NCBI GenBank assembly: GCA_965644295.1 | Contig: CBFFRP010000399.1 | Coordinates: forward strand, 124,001-188,000 | Direction of reading: 5' to 3' | DNA length: 64,000 nt | From: Paraphysomonas bandaiensis | Lineage: Eukaryota > Chrysophyceae | Shown: in pieces, positions 23,863 through 35,900 of the stretch | Layout: the number at the start of each line of letters is the position of its first letter | Numbering within the stretch: the first letter of the stretch is position 1 | Translations under genes and position numbers: made by a program | Notes under the pieces: model-generated | Told to the model about the DNA's origin: nothing | The model's database searches: none | What the model saw: only the letters and a program-made list of their open reading frames with translations

Positions 23863-24835
23863 CTCAGCAACAATACATGTTTATTGTGGAGTGTTTTTTT
23901 ATATAGTACTGATTCAAATAAATTATTCACACTGGATGCGTTAGATGTTGCTCGATTGATAAAGTTTCTCAATCGCCCCCACAGTTTATTTTAGTATACA
24001 CTTTCTTTGACTACATCAACAAGAAAATAAATCATTTTGATTGTTCGACAGCTGTGCCAGATTTGTGTGTACAGTATGACAACTCTTACTAGAGAATGAG
24101 AATAATATGTTGAGTTCTGCAATATGATGTGATATATATTGTGCTATTGAAGTGAGGTAATAGTGTGCAATAGGTGAAGTCAACTCATAGGTGTAATGGG
24201 TGATTATAGGTACTAAGGAATTAAATTCAGTTACTGATGTGTGACTATACAAGATATAGAACTGACTGATGAACATATGATAAACAGATGTTGCTGAGAA
24301 CAGATGGTTCATCAGATGTTACTCGAATATGTAGTGAAGTGTTCAGAATATAATTATAATTTTTTACTTAAAAGTGCATTGTGTTCAACATAGCAAGGTT
24401 AAGGTTTACGTGTAGAGCACAGTTAACTTCAGTGAAATGTCCAATTCTAACATAATAAATAACAATAACACGTGTCTCGTTTAACTTGCTCTGAAATGTG
24501 TATAATATTGCATTATGCACTCAACCCATAGTCCTAGTAGCAATGGATTAGTCTGTCTAACCAGAATATTATATTTTGTCTGTCTTGTAATGTTTTTCAA
24601 TGACTAGATATAATTCGCCAAGAAAAGTTATTGGGGACGATGAGTAGTAAATGTGTTGCAACATTAATAGCATTTTAAACCGATATAAACTATTATAATG
24701 AAATAATATATGTAGCTATAAAATAGTATAAAAAAATAAAATACCTACATCACAGAACAAATCCGCATTTAAAAAAACATGGTCACGAGCTATACAAATC
24801 AAACAACTCAGAATTTGGATAAGTGAAACTATAGT
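23863..24835. other. convergent intergenic region
   Basis: About 1 kb, strongly AT-rich. A 98-codon frame on the minus strand (24016-24312) is low-complexity and not accepted. Nothing else is seen. Confidence 0.5.
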
Positions 24836-25776
24836 CTAACCCAAATCTCCTTTGACAACATGCTCCAATTGATTATCTGGTAAATGCATGTCGTATCCAT
24901 CTGCTACAAGAACAGTGTGGCTCAGCGCGATATCACTGTATTGCTCTTCAGTCAAATTTAAAATTTCATCCACTGTTTTATTCGGAAGTAGCTTCATGCG
25001 CCGACGTGATATGTCCTCCCAATAGATTTCATTCCATAAACTTTGCCGCAGTGTACGTTGGAAATCATATAAAGGCTTGAGAATAACATGGTTCTGATTC
25101 TGCTGGTGGTTGTGATGACCGTGCGAAGTATCCATATAATTCATAAACTGACGCAAAGTGATATCCCCATGTTCATCTGTAGGTAGTGCTTCAATAGCCT
25201 CCTTGACGACGAGATAATCATGTTCAATGCCATAGACACACTCAGCAATTCTCTTAATAACTGAAAGGTGAAGTTTACATTGATTGTGCTTATCGTACTT
25301 TCGAAAGGCGAAGTGAGCTATATTGTCGGATAGAAAGTCCCATATATACACCACGAAATCCTCAAAATTCAATCTATCTTTGGGGAATATTAAGCGTGCA
25401 AACGGACCTTCTTCAAATCTACCAATATAGTACAAATTCCATTAAAGGTATATCATAATCATGATCAGTAATATGTACCTGTTAAAATGATGAAAGAGCT
25501 CTTCAACAGTAATATACCCATCATGATCTTCATCAATAAGACAAAACATATCGTATAAGTGTTTTACAGCTGGGTTAGTCAGACCCTATCCATGAATAAA
25601 CTATAAGAGTAATAATACAAAACAAATATAACATACCAGACGTTCAAACACTATGAGTGTTTCAGGACCTTGTCCCTCTACCTGATAAATAAACGTCATC
25701 TCAATGGAATAATACTCTTGAAAGATTTCTCACTTACTGTGAAATCTAATTCAATTCCTTGCTGTTTATTTCCCAT
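24836..25776 (-). CDS. EF-hand calcium-binding protein with N-terminal Gly (possible myristoylation)
   Basis: Four exons: 25776-25738 (only 39 nt), 25681-25637 (45 nt), 25585-25479 and 25418-24836; 257 residues. It starts MGNKQQGIELDF; Gly2 with Lys/Gln after it could be N-myristoylated. A canonical EF-hand loop lies around residue 50 (DEDHDGYITVEEL) with all oxygen-ligand positions filled. Two further helix-loop-helix segments are degenerate (KYDKHNQCKLHLS, PTDEHGDITLRQF). A His/Gln-rich insert follows, then a helical C-terminus (FQRTLRQSLWNEIYWEDISR). The overall build recalls calcineurin-B-like calcium sensors. The partner is unknown. Confidence 0.8.
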
Positions 25777-26804
25777 TACTATGATGTGTTCCAATAAGAG
25801 ATCGTATGATTACTAAGAATTCTCTTTGTATGTAGTGATAATACATAAACAGTCAACACTAACTATCAAATGATTGTATTAGTGTACTGGAGTAGTAAGT
25901 ATTATATCAACAGGTCACTTCCACTCTATTTATGCATGTATATCATATATAATTATGCATATATATGATTCCATACATGAACCTTCTATATAAAGAACTT
26001 CAATATGAACCTTCTCAATCATGTCATCAACTTGAATTTCAAGTTCGAAAGATAGTGTTGTTTTTAACAAGGACATACAGCTGTAGATTGAAACCTGTGG
26101 TTTTTATATCATGTTGGTATTTTTTACTCTGTAGTGTTAGAAACCAGTGTTTTTTTACCACACAATATGAGAATACAGTGTATACGACAGTTAGAGATAT
26201 GCATCCAAGTTGACACACACATCCAGAGCAGATATCTTTCTTGCTTCAATCTAACGAGGCAAACGATTGAGGTGCAGACGAATGCAGAGTGACGTGGAGT
26301 AGTTTGTAATATCACTTAAGAATTTTGTAACCATTACAACTTTAGTTCATGAAATTAAGAGCCTAAATGTAATCGAACTCGTCAATAGAACTTGTAGCTC
26401 TATGTATATATGGAGCATTCTTTCATATAGAAGGCTGCGATTTAAATTTATTGAATACATGAGCGATTATTATTTAACATACCTTTTTTATGGTCTAGAT
26501 AAAAGTGGTCGAAAATATATCCAAAGAAAAGTAGCTTACTATATGCCATACCACGCCTTCATTCGTTGATTGAGCGGTATGTCAACAGCACTAGTAAACT
26601 ATATTTGATTAAGGAACAAACTTACTTAGAAGCCAGTACATGATATATATTAAGTATCGTTGTTTATCTGCTGTGAATAGTACTAGTTTAGCATTCACTG
26701 AGGATGAGTGGTTTAACATGTAAGGAGACATTACTGCAGTCAGTAACAGCAGCATATTATATTTATTCTAGCAAATGGTAACAGTATAGGGTATTTGTGT
26801 AACC
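25777..26804. other. divergent intergenic region
   Basis: AT-rich, about 1 kb. Frames at 25965-26213 and 26124-26315 overlap on opposite strands, lack splice context and are not accepted as genes. Confidence 0.5.
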
Positions 26805-27222
26805 ATGATAACACCGAATATTAAAGTAAAATTAATTGTAAGTATCTAATGGCTTTTAATTTGTTTGATGAGAATAATTTATAGTCCATAGTCAATTGTT
26901 CATTGTAGGGTGATTTTACGACCTCGTCAACAGAACTAAGAGCTGATTTCAAGAAGTAAATGCAATAAACACTTCCAATCATAATTCATAATATTAATCT
27001 ATGGTGACTTATTAAATATCTCTTTATTTTGAGAGCTACCGCTCACCCTCTTTCCATTGCTATTCTCAAAAACTTTCCTATATAAAATTATCAAATGGCA
27101 AAGACGTATCCTTATACGATGAATTTAACGAAGCAAGAACGTTATATTTATATGTGCAGAGTTATTCCGATATTCTGCAAGCTATGAAGGTTTTGGAAAT
27201 GCAGCAAAACCCATATTCCTAG
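26805..27222 (+). CDS. small hypothetical protein, 88 residues, three exons
   Basis: The exons are too short to show up as long open frames: 26805-26837, 26909-26955 and 27036-27222. Donors are GTAAGT and GTAAAT; acceptors are TTGTAG and GAGAG; the phases 0 and 2 join correctly. The product begins MITPNIKVKLIGDFTTSS and ends KVLEMQQNPYS. The start IKVKLIGDF and the later SYIKLSNGKDVSLYDEF look like a small beta-rich, ubiquitin-like fold, but no family is recognised. It ends 58 nt from the 3' end of the converging gene. Support rests on splice signals and phase only. Confidence 0.5.
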
Positions 27223-27280
27223 TCAAATATATATTCTTTACATACTTCTTCCAAAAACTACTCAATCCTTACATATCAAT

Positions 27281-28011
27281 TTATGCTTTACTGCGCTTAT
27301 GTCTCCTCTTTTTTGTTGGTCTAACATTTTCTGTTCCATTCTCAGTACTTTCTTCCACTTTATCGGATTTCTCAGGCTCCAATAACTCGGACAATACTGT
27401 GCCCATATCGGTATTCTGAAGAGGTAGCGAATGTTCACCTAGGTAGAGTTTGAATCCGGGTACATTACTGCAGGATGAAAAAATTAGTATTTTCATATAG
27501 ATAAATTGCAAGAAACATGCATACCTGAGAATAACTTGCATAGAATAGGAGCAGTTGTAAACTTCAGGGAATATATGAAAATGTTCTGGGGTGTCGGTGC
27601 CGTAGCCGTTCAGCTCCAGAAAAGTCCGCACATTGATTTCATAATCAGATTTACTACCTACTACCATCGACTGCAAAATGTCTGATATTGAATATAGTTT
27701 AGCCTCATTTTCTTGAATTTTCTGTGCAAGCGTTTAGTACAACTCTAAATGGGTGAATCACAAACCTTAATTCTATTAATAATAATTTTACGTTTGGGAT
27801 AATCGAAAGCCGTAACAAAACCAATTTCAGATTCAGTCAGGCTATTATCCGCAAGCCAGCGCTTTACTGCTTCTTTCTCTTTATCACTGGAACATATCGA
27901 GAAAATGGACGGCGAAGGTAAATAATTCGGCATCACTGGTGGCCGCATGTGCGGTGCACTGCTGTTTAATGCAGAGTCCAGATCAAGCAAAGCTGTTTCG
28001 ATGTTATCCAT
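27281..28011 (-). CDS. hypothetical protein with basic, NLS-like tail
   Basis: Three exons: 28011-27766, 27721-27525 and 27467-27281; 209 residues. The N-terminus is helical and acidic (MDNIETALLDLDSALNSS). The middle reads VKRWLADNSLTESEIGFV and FDYPKRKIIINRIKKIQENE. A compact C-terminal part (SYSMQVILRSNVPGFKLYLG) is followed by an acidic linker and a strongly basic end (PTKKRRHKRSKA) that would serve as a nuclear-localisation signal. No family is recognised. The shape of helical N-terminus plus beta-rich domain plus NLS suggests a nuclear complex subunit; this is inference. Confidence 0.7.
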
Positions 28012-28387
28012 GGCACGACAGTTGGAATATTGTTTTATATATCCCTCAGATGGTACCAATGGTCTTGATGCATATACAGTGTATGAATAGTACCATAAAG
28101 TACCACACATATTTCCCCTTTTTTTATATCAAGACAATGGCCTTTGCCAACCATATGAGATAACAAATTACAAGGGTCATAGTAGATATGATAGGATGTA
28201 ATTCTTCCACCAGTAGGAGCAGCAGATACACTACTATGTACTCAAGTACTGGTACCTGTTTGCATTGCTATCTGGTATATTGTCTACCAGTGTAGGTATA
28301 CAGCAGCACATAGTCAATCAGTACATAGAATATGGAACATTAAGAACAGAATAACCATCTCACATCTGCATATAGAGATATATACAT
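28012..28387. other. divergent intergenic region
   Basis: Short promoter region. It contains TATACAGCAG at 28297-28306, related to the palindrome near 5607. No exon is seen. Confidence 0.5.
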
Positions 28388-29023
28388 ATGGATTGTGAAT
28401 TAGAATTATATAGTGCTGTCTATGATGGTGATCTTGAGCTAGTTAAGCGATTACTAGAAAATGGTGAATCTGCTAACAGCGCTGTTGCCAATTCTGGTAT
28501 GAATTTATGCCATTTGGCTGTATTTCATCAATATCCAGACATATTATCTCTTTTAATTCAATATGGAGCTGATGTAAATGACTGTAATGATGGAGTGTCT
28601 ACTGTTCTTCAGGTAGCGATTGATTCGTATACAACGAATCCAGACGTTTCTTTGAAACTAACAGAAATATTGACGAAACACGTAAAAAATCGTAATGTGC
28701 TTGGACAAGCGCTTCAGGTTGCCAGTGGTATGGGTTTTATCCCCATAGTGCGTCTTCTATTGAACGCTGGAGCAGATCCCAACTATTTCCCTTCAGATGA
28801 TGAGTTTGAGATGACACCACTTGTTGGTATGATATTTGAGAATGAGATGATGCCAGATCATCTAGAAATCGCAAAATTATTGGTAGAAGCTGGTGCTGAT
28901 ATAAATCATGTTTCAGCGGGGAAAACTTTGATAGATTACGCAACTGAATATGGGAGAAACGATTTACTACCCTTTCTAGAGGAGAAAGGCCGAATGGAGA
29001 CCGTAGACAATCAAAATTCATGA
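28388..29023 (+). CDS. ankyrin-repeat protein, 211 residues
   Basis: Intronless frame from ATG to TGA. About five ankyrin repeats fill the protein: LYSAVYDGDLELVKRLLENG, NLCHLAVFHQYPDILSLLIQ with YGADVND, a divergent one around residues 75-115, ALQVASGMGFIPIVRLLLNA with GADPNY, and MPDHLEIAKLLVEAGADINH. A final half repeat and a polar tail follow. Ankyrin repeats bind other proteins; no partner is suggested by context. It is one of the few intronless genes here. The AT-richer codon use resembles its surroundings and there is no sign of transfer. Confidence 0.85.
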   Translation: MDCELELYSAVYDGDLELVKRLLENGESANSAVANSGMNLCHLAVFHQYPDILSLLIQYGADVNDCNDGVSTVLQVAIDSYTTNPDVSLKLTEILTKHVKNRNVLGQALQVASGMGFIPIVRLLLNAGADPNYFPSDDEFEMTPLVGMIFENEMMPDHLEIAKLLVEAGADINHVSAGKTLIDYATEYGRNDLLPFLEEKGRMETVDNQNS

Positions 29024-29848
29024 CTTCATGTATTTTCAAGTACAAACATTTTAAATGGAATTCAGATATTGCTATGAAACGTGTAGTATTGGCTATGCTT
29101 GCCTTTACTTATGGATGTGGCTATTCCTATCGATATATTTGACTCGAATTGTGGTGCATGAATTAGTTTTCGCTCCAGAAACAATAATTGATAGAGATAG
29201 TGCTACCCAGTATGATGCAGTATATATTACAAATGTGATGCAAAATTTTTCGCATCTGATTGTGAACTATAACAGCTACCTCTGCCACTATAGCATATCA
29301 CTTCGTAGGGTTAGAGGGTAGATCCTCATTTCATTTTTCATTGAGACAAGCGTAGAAGACTGAAAATATATTTGTCCCTAGTCCCTACTAAATTTATCCG
29401 ACAAGTGGCAGCTGAGCATACTAATGTTATCAGACGTTCCTACTAAGTTAAAAATTTATCGATTCTACTAAACTTCAATGCGGCTCCACGACTGTCATTT
29501 TTAGATTAGTAGTTAGTAGGAACAAGGAAGTTTCTGACAAATTAGAAGGAGCAAATAGAATATTCTTTAGTAGATTTAAAAATGACGCCGCTGTAAAGGC
29601 ACTATCTTAGCAGCGTGCCTATGACCGATGCCCACACACAAGTTTATATTTCCATGCTCTATCAAAATACTGATCGATTATGTAGAGTTGAACAATGCCG
29701 AGTTTTGTGTACTTGTGTGTGTGATCTAAATGAATGATTGCGTATCCCGGAAGGCACAAAAGGAATTATATCTTCGCTACTACGTCATGATCCTTAACAC
29801 ACCGAATAACCATGATTATTACAACCCTGGCAAACACACTCGTAAACG
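29024..29848. other. convergent intergenic region with inverted-repeat structure
   Basis: No supported exon; the frame 29055-29321 is not accepted. The interval 29380-29600 has unusual internal complementarity, listed separately. Confidence 0.5.
29480..29591. repeat. imperfect inverted repeat
   Basis: The arm 29480-29512 (GCGGC...TCATTTTTAGATTAGTAG) pairs with the arm 29565-29591 (CTTTAGTAGATTTAAAAATGA then CGCCGC), with mismatches and a 10-nt bulge. The nearby GTTCCTACTAA (about 29439) also pairs with TTAGTAGGAAC (about 29513). It may be a decayed MITE. Confidence 0.4.
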
Positions 29849-32282
29849 CTACTCATCACCACTACGATCGACTTCTCCGCTATCAGCACTACTAACGGCA
29901 CTTTCTTCTTGCTGTTCAGCAATACCCTGCCCTATGCTAAAGTCAACATCTGCAGTTGAAACATCAGTTCGGTTCTCGGCTGTACTTCCTGAGTTCGAAG
30001 TTGTAGCGGCAGCCAGCAACGCGTTCAGGCCCTCATTCTCTGGATCTTCCTCAGCTACGCTCTGCATCGCATTTATCTCCTCTGCATTCATCAAAAACTT
30101 TCCATCGGGACAAACTTCGTAAAATATTTTTTCTGCCTGAACCACTGCTTCGTGGATATAAAGTAGATGTTCATGACTGGCATCACACTCCAATAGGTTA
30201 TTGTACTGCCCAGAGGTAGCAGCTGCTGGGATTTCACAGATTTCCGGGTGTAAAAACGACGCAAACATAATCTCTTCCAAGCTTCTTTCATTAGACAACG
30301 ACAGACGTCGCAACAGCGATATAGTATTTGTCATCAATTCCGCTGCTCTGGTTTCAATATCACTCTCTCCCTCAGTAACCATATAAGTCATCGTGTACAG
30401 TACATACACACCAGTAGGTGCAACTAGTGTAGTGGGGTCCAATTGTATTGCATACACTGCGTAGTCGTTGTCCAAAGAGTCTGTATGTGGAGGAATAACC
30501 AGCACTCCCCTCACAGCCTCCTTGTCGGGCAATATTGAGTGGGTAATCAGTGAGTGTCGCTGCACCAGTCGGTATCCCCTCTTCGATGATGATATCCGGG
30601 TGGGCTCCTCAGAATTGCTTGTGCCTACAAGAGTCGATTTGTTTTCATCCGCTGTGCTCAGAGTTCTTACGGTTTGGTCGGTTATCAAGTGCCCACACCC
30701 AATTACCCGACCACTAGTAAGTCGCACAGCAACCACACGCTGATTACAATTCAATGCATCATTGGCCCCTGCTGGTGTACACTCAGTCGGCAACGTCACA
30801 TCGGAATCGCTTCCTTTACTACGGGGATTCAGGTGCGCTGGGTCTGCAGGGGTAGTCAATATAGCTTGTACTGTATCCCGCAGTACAAATATACCCCCCC
30901 ATACGGCACTGAGACGACAGAATGCTTGTGCAAATTCGCTCGTTCCGTAAATAGGCATCAAGAAGGATGTATGGCCATAGCGTCCTGATGCGTTAATGTG
31001 ACGATATAGTCCATCTAAGGATGATCGTGCAGTAGCTGTCACACTTGGTTCCAAACAAAGACCGTGAGATATAAAAGCGGCTAACTTATTTGATACTTTA
31101 GACTGAGCTAGAAACTCGGTAAACAACTGATCCGGCTGCGTATCAAGTGTGTCACTACTGATACTGGATTTAGTATCTTTGTTTTGAGGACGAAAAAGAG
31201 CTCGGCCCTGTGCGAGCTCCGTCTCATTTAGTGTTTCTACTGGCAATCCTTCTGCAGCTCGTCCACGATCTACCGCGAACTGCATTAGTTTCATTAAAGA
31301 TCTTTTCTCTAAGGCTGTAAAGAGTTTGGAATTAAAAATATCACTCTTCGAGCTGGGTACACGGTGCATCGAAACAGGAGAGTTGGCAGTGTTCGATGGG
31401 GCAATGTAATATACACTGTCGATAGATTTGAACTCCAAGTAATGCCCCACTCCACTTTCAATAATGGCATCAACCATCTTTCCTGCTGAAAGCAGAAGCT
31501 TTGGGTTACTGTCAATATTGAATTCACGATTGCGATAAAGAAGCCGAGAAAGAGTTGGTTCATGATTCTCCCTGTAGCCCATGAACACAGGGTGAATATT
31601 AGGGTCAGATGGAGGTGCATTTGTATGTTCCATGAGGTATCCGAAACAAGCCGGTGAGCCTACAGCCGAACGTCGCACATCAGTTATTCCAGAGCTATGA
31701 CTCGCATCTTCGGTTGAGTTATACGACAAAATATTCGAGCTACATTCAACGCAAGTCACCCTATCAGTAGTATTGCCTCCTCCTATGGATTCAACATCTC
31801 TCCAAGCAAGGGCATCTATAGGACAATCAATAGCATGTCCACCAGCGGCCAATCGAGAGATACTACTTTGAATGCTCTCAGTTACCACTTGCGTCACTGA
31901 ATCACTGTCCGTTGAAGAAATTCCAGTTGTAGAGGGTAATCTCTTGGAACAAATATCCAGGAATTGAGTTAAATTAAACGTAGCGTGATCATTACCACCA
32001 TAATAGTCATTCTACCACACACAAATCAACCAAAATACAGATCTCAATATGGTTATAAACCTTATCTAAATGCAACACTTTCTTTCCTTGTTTGCTCAAA
32101 GCACTAAAGAGTTATTAGTTAATATGTTTTGTCGGTATGTATATGTATACCTGGAGACTATAGACTGCACGAGACTAACACACACATTGTCAGATTGAAT
32201 AAAGGTAATAGACTAGGAATAATGACCTGGTTCCGACTATGACACAGTCATAGTGAGGATCGAATCCATCGTTGTCATCCAT
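29849..32282 (-). CDS. CHM: Rab escort protein (REP; Rab geranylgeranyltransferase component A)
   Basis: Four exons: 32282-32227, 32174-32151 (24 nt), 32103-32061 and 32011-29849; 761 residues. The N-terminus is the FAD-type fold of the GDI/REP family: YDCVIVGTSLVQSIVSSAL, GKKVLHLDKNDYYGG. Further hallmarks are LLYRNREFNIDSNPKLLLSA, GVGHYLEFKSIDSVY, LMKLMQFAVDRG and MPIYGTSEFAQAFCRLSAVW. Length and large insertions separate it from the ~450-residue GDIs and point to REP. REP presents newly made Rab GTPases to the prenyltransferase and delivers them to membranes. The usual GTGL of the first loop is GTSL here. The C-terminal ~80 residues are acidic and Ser/Ala-rich. The start codon lies in a divergent spacer shared with the J-domain gene. 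Confidence 0.9.
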
Positions 32283-32367
32283 GTTTATATCCTGGAGTAT
32301 ATTATGATATGGAGAATAATGCCTAAAGACCCTACACCTCCTATGCACAGATTAACATACCCTACAT

Positions 32368-32526
32368 GCATACATACATACATACATACATACATACATA
32401 CATACATACATACATACATACATACATACATACATACATACATACATACATACATACATACATACATACATACATACATACATACATACATACATACATA
32501 CATACATACATACATACATACATACA

Positions 32527-32556
<30 letters not shown>
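32368..32556. repeat. (TACA)n microsatellite, about 190 bp
   Basis: A pure tetranucleotide array, the reverse complement of the (TGTA) arrays at 21288 and 48505. It lies in the 622-bp spacer between the divergent REP and J-domain genes, starting about 86 nt upstream of the REP start. A short further run (ATACATACATACATAT) occurs near 32706-32722. The rest of the spacer is AT-rich with no exon. Confidence 0.97.
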
Positions 32557-32558
<2 letters not shown>

Positions 32559-32904
32559 CAAACTGTATACCGGTATATACACATATACAGAGCGTATTCT
32601 TTTAAAAGGTATGAAAATCATCACGTTATATTTTTACATGTACCAGTCTCCATATTCAATTTTAGTACCATGTGAGTGCATATATAAACACCCTTTCACA
32701 TATATATACATACATACATATACACTGAACTCATTTCTAAGCTATAACTTACTTATCATACATAACCCCAACAACACATACCATAATTCTATTAGTACCT
32801 TGATACCAATTATATTTGGTACCTTGAGTGCTGACTTTTTCTACTGGATTTAACGTATTAATAGTTTGATTCTATATTATTCACACGATCACTCTATCTG
32901 TAAC

Positions 32905-35900
32905 ATGAGACTGGAAGAGGCTGCTGCCATTCTTGGTGTGTCAGTCAATGCCGATATAGAGGTTCTGAAGCAAACTTATAGGAAACTCGCCTTATCATGG
33001 CATCCTGATAAGGTATGAAGGGTTCTCTAGATATATGTTTGTATATATGGACTAATAGTATATATAACTTCTTGTATAGTGCACTGATCCTCGTGCAAAA
33101 GAAAAGTTCCAGCAGATATCTGTAGCTTATACAAGATTAATATCCTCGCGTGGAGGGGGTGATGATTATGATAGTGATGAGGAGAACGGACATCCCTGTG
33201 ACGACGATGCCCACGAAATGAGGGCTTTTATGCGAATGTTTATGGATTTGGTGGGGATATTCAACGATGAACAGACTATTCCTGAAGATGGTAAGCTTCC
33301 AGGAGGTAATTATTGCATATTACGTTGTAAATATACCCTGATTGTGTGACATAGGTGTATCTTTCGGTATGATGTTTGGAACCCCCCCGGATACTAATGA
33401 AGACTGGAGTAGTGAGGACGAAGAAGATGGCGACGATGAAGACTATGACTCCGAGGGAGCAGATGATGGTGAGAACCTGTGGGAGCCCATGGCAAAGCAT
33501 TATTTCCACATGAATCTCAAAGAAGAAGTCAGTCAAGCTCGCGATTTTAGCTGTCCCTCAGGGAGCAATGTTGTCCGTGATGTGGACGAGGAAATGGAGG
33601 CCAAGCGTAAGCAGCGTAATGCCAAGAAACGGGCAGAGAAGCGGCGGAAACAGAAAGAGAAAAAGGTTCGTGAAGCTGCCGTGAAAGCTCAGGAGGACGA
33701 AAAGGCTAGATTAGCAGAGGAGATTAGCAAACGCGAGCAAGAGGACGCACTCCGGAAGCGGAAAGAAGAGATTCGTCAGGCACAAGAAGCTGAGAATGCT
33801 AGGCGTAAGCATCTCTTCGATCTTGTTTCGTGTGGACAGTCTGAAAAAGTGATAAGTCTCATAGAAGACCCTAAGTCGGGTGTGCGTGCAACTGAACGTT
33901 TGGCAGGGGGTGGACGGTCGGGATCGGGACTGCTCCACTATTGCGTTGCGAAGCTAATCGGGCAGGAGGTGGACACGAAGGAAGCACAGGAGGGCAAGCT
34001 CGCCATTGCTAAGTTCCTCCTCTCACTTCGGTCTCCTAGTGTGGATCTTGGACTGATCGACGAGGAAGGCCGTACCGTACTTCATGTGGCTGCCATGAGT
34101 GGGGATGTTCGCATGATAGAGTTGCTTCTGGAGCAAAGGGCGGAGCAAGACAGGAAATGCCAGTCTGCTGATATTAATGCCCGCTGTCTAAACTCGGGTT
34201 GGACACCTCTTCATTACGCAGCTGTACATGGGGTTGTTTCCTCGTGCAGGATCCTCATCAAATCTGGGGCTCTACTTAATGTACACGCCTATTCACCCGG
34301 ATCCATCAGAGATCCCGATAGTAAGGGTCCGACACCTCTTGAGCTAGTACGACAAAAGCTCGATGAACCTGGGAATTCTGCTGCTTTTATGGCTATGCTA
34401 GAGGAAGTGGTTGAAGAGTTGAGTGCTGCAGTCGCCAAGCTTGAGGCTATTCGCATGCAAAAAGAGATCGAGAGAAGCAACCGGGAGGCTAAATTGAAGG
34501 CAGAAAAGGCCAGGCTAGCTGAGAAAGAACAAACAGAGAGGGAATTGTTGGAGCGAAAACAGCGACAGCTTAAAGAGAAACAAGAGAAGGAAAGACTTAA
34601 GGCAGAGGAGGATGCGCGTAAGAGGTGTTATGTGTTGAAAACGTTGTGTAAGTGATATTTCAGGTGCTGCTGCTGCAGTGGAAGAGAAAACAGGAGGAAA
34701 GAAAAAGAAAAAGAAGAAAGACAAGAAGAAGAATTCCGAGGAGGCGTCAGTTACAACTTCCGAAGCGCATAGTGCCACTAATTCACGTGAAGTTTTTGTG
34801 GGAAAAGAAAGCGCACAGCGCGAGTCATCTTCGGCATCTGTTGCCGCAGCGTCTGCCCATTCTCCCTCTGCGAGTTCGGTGGTAGCAGCGGTAACATCTT
34901 CATCCGCTCCAGTCGCCGACGCCGTAGCAGAAATAAAATCACGTGATGAACTACTCGACCATCTTCTTGCAATGGGATTCGCGGAGTCAGACTGTATGGC
35001 CGCCATCACTTCCTGTGGCCTGAATGTTGACTTGGCTATCTCTTGGCTCTGTGACCGTCCCTCCCCTTCTCCACCCGGCACGCAGAAACCTTCTCAAGCG
35101 TCAATACACCCTACTAGTGAGGCTAAGGAGACCGCGAAGAAGTCTGGCGTAGTAAAAGCAGGAGGGACAGATGTTGATGCGGCATTGAAGGCCCAGAAAG
35201 ACAAAGAGCACAAGGAGGAGCTTCGGAGGATTAATAGGGCATGGAACGCGAAGGTCCCACAACAACGTGCTGAGGAAGAGAGGAAAAAGGTACTTTGCTT
35301 ATACCACACCATGTCTTTTTTGACACACCGAACTTGTTTATACGCAGCTCGAAGCTGAGAGGATACAAAAGGAAATGGAAAACCAGAGACTCTTACAGCA
35401 GCAACTCCAACAACAGTACTCGATGCATAGCATGTTCAACCCTACCGTGCACATGTACAGTATGCCACACCACGGCGGAGGATCAATGAACCCACCATAT
35501 ATGCACCAACAGCAGACCCCCCCAGGATCTGGCCATATGATGATGCCCCAGCAGCAGGGTATAATGCATAACAGTCAGCAGTTTCCGGACTTGTCGTATT
35601 CATCGCCTGGAGTAGGTGGAGGAGCTGGGCCTGCACCTTTGTATGGATCTGCTGGAGGACACACTGGAGTAGTGGGTGGGTCGCCAGGCTATGGCCCCAT
35701 GCAGACACCTTCACAGAATTCGCAGTCGTACGACCAGCACTCAGCGTACCAGCACGGCTACGGTATGCTTGGTCCCCAGCATGCTCAACCTGGCGCCCCG
35801 GGTGTACCCAGCATACCTACACGTTCTCGTGGCCCGTCCTCTGTCTCTCTGGGCGACAGTGATAGTGGTGTTCTTGACATGCCCCCGCCCATGTACCCTT

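Noticed and set aside
24016-24312. 98-codon minus-strand frame
   Set aside because: Composition (Tyr/His/Ser/Ile-rich) fits random AT-rich DNA; no ATG context or family match.
29055-29321. 88-codon plus-strand frame after the ankyrin gene
   Set aside because: No recognisable domain, AT-driven composition; could be the 3' UTR of the ankyrin gene.
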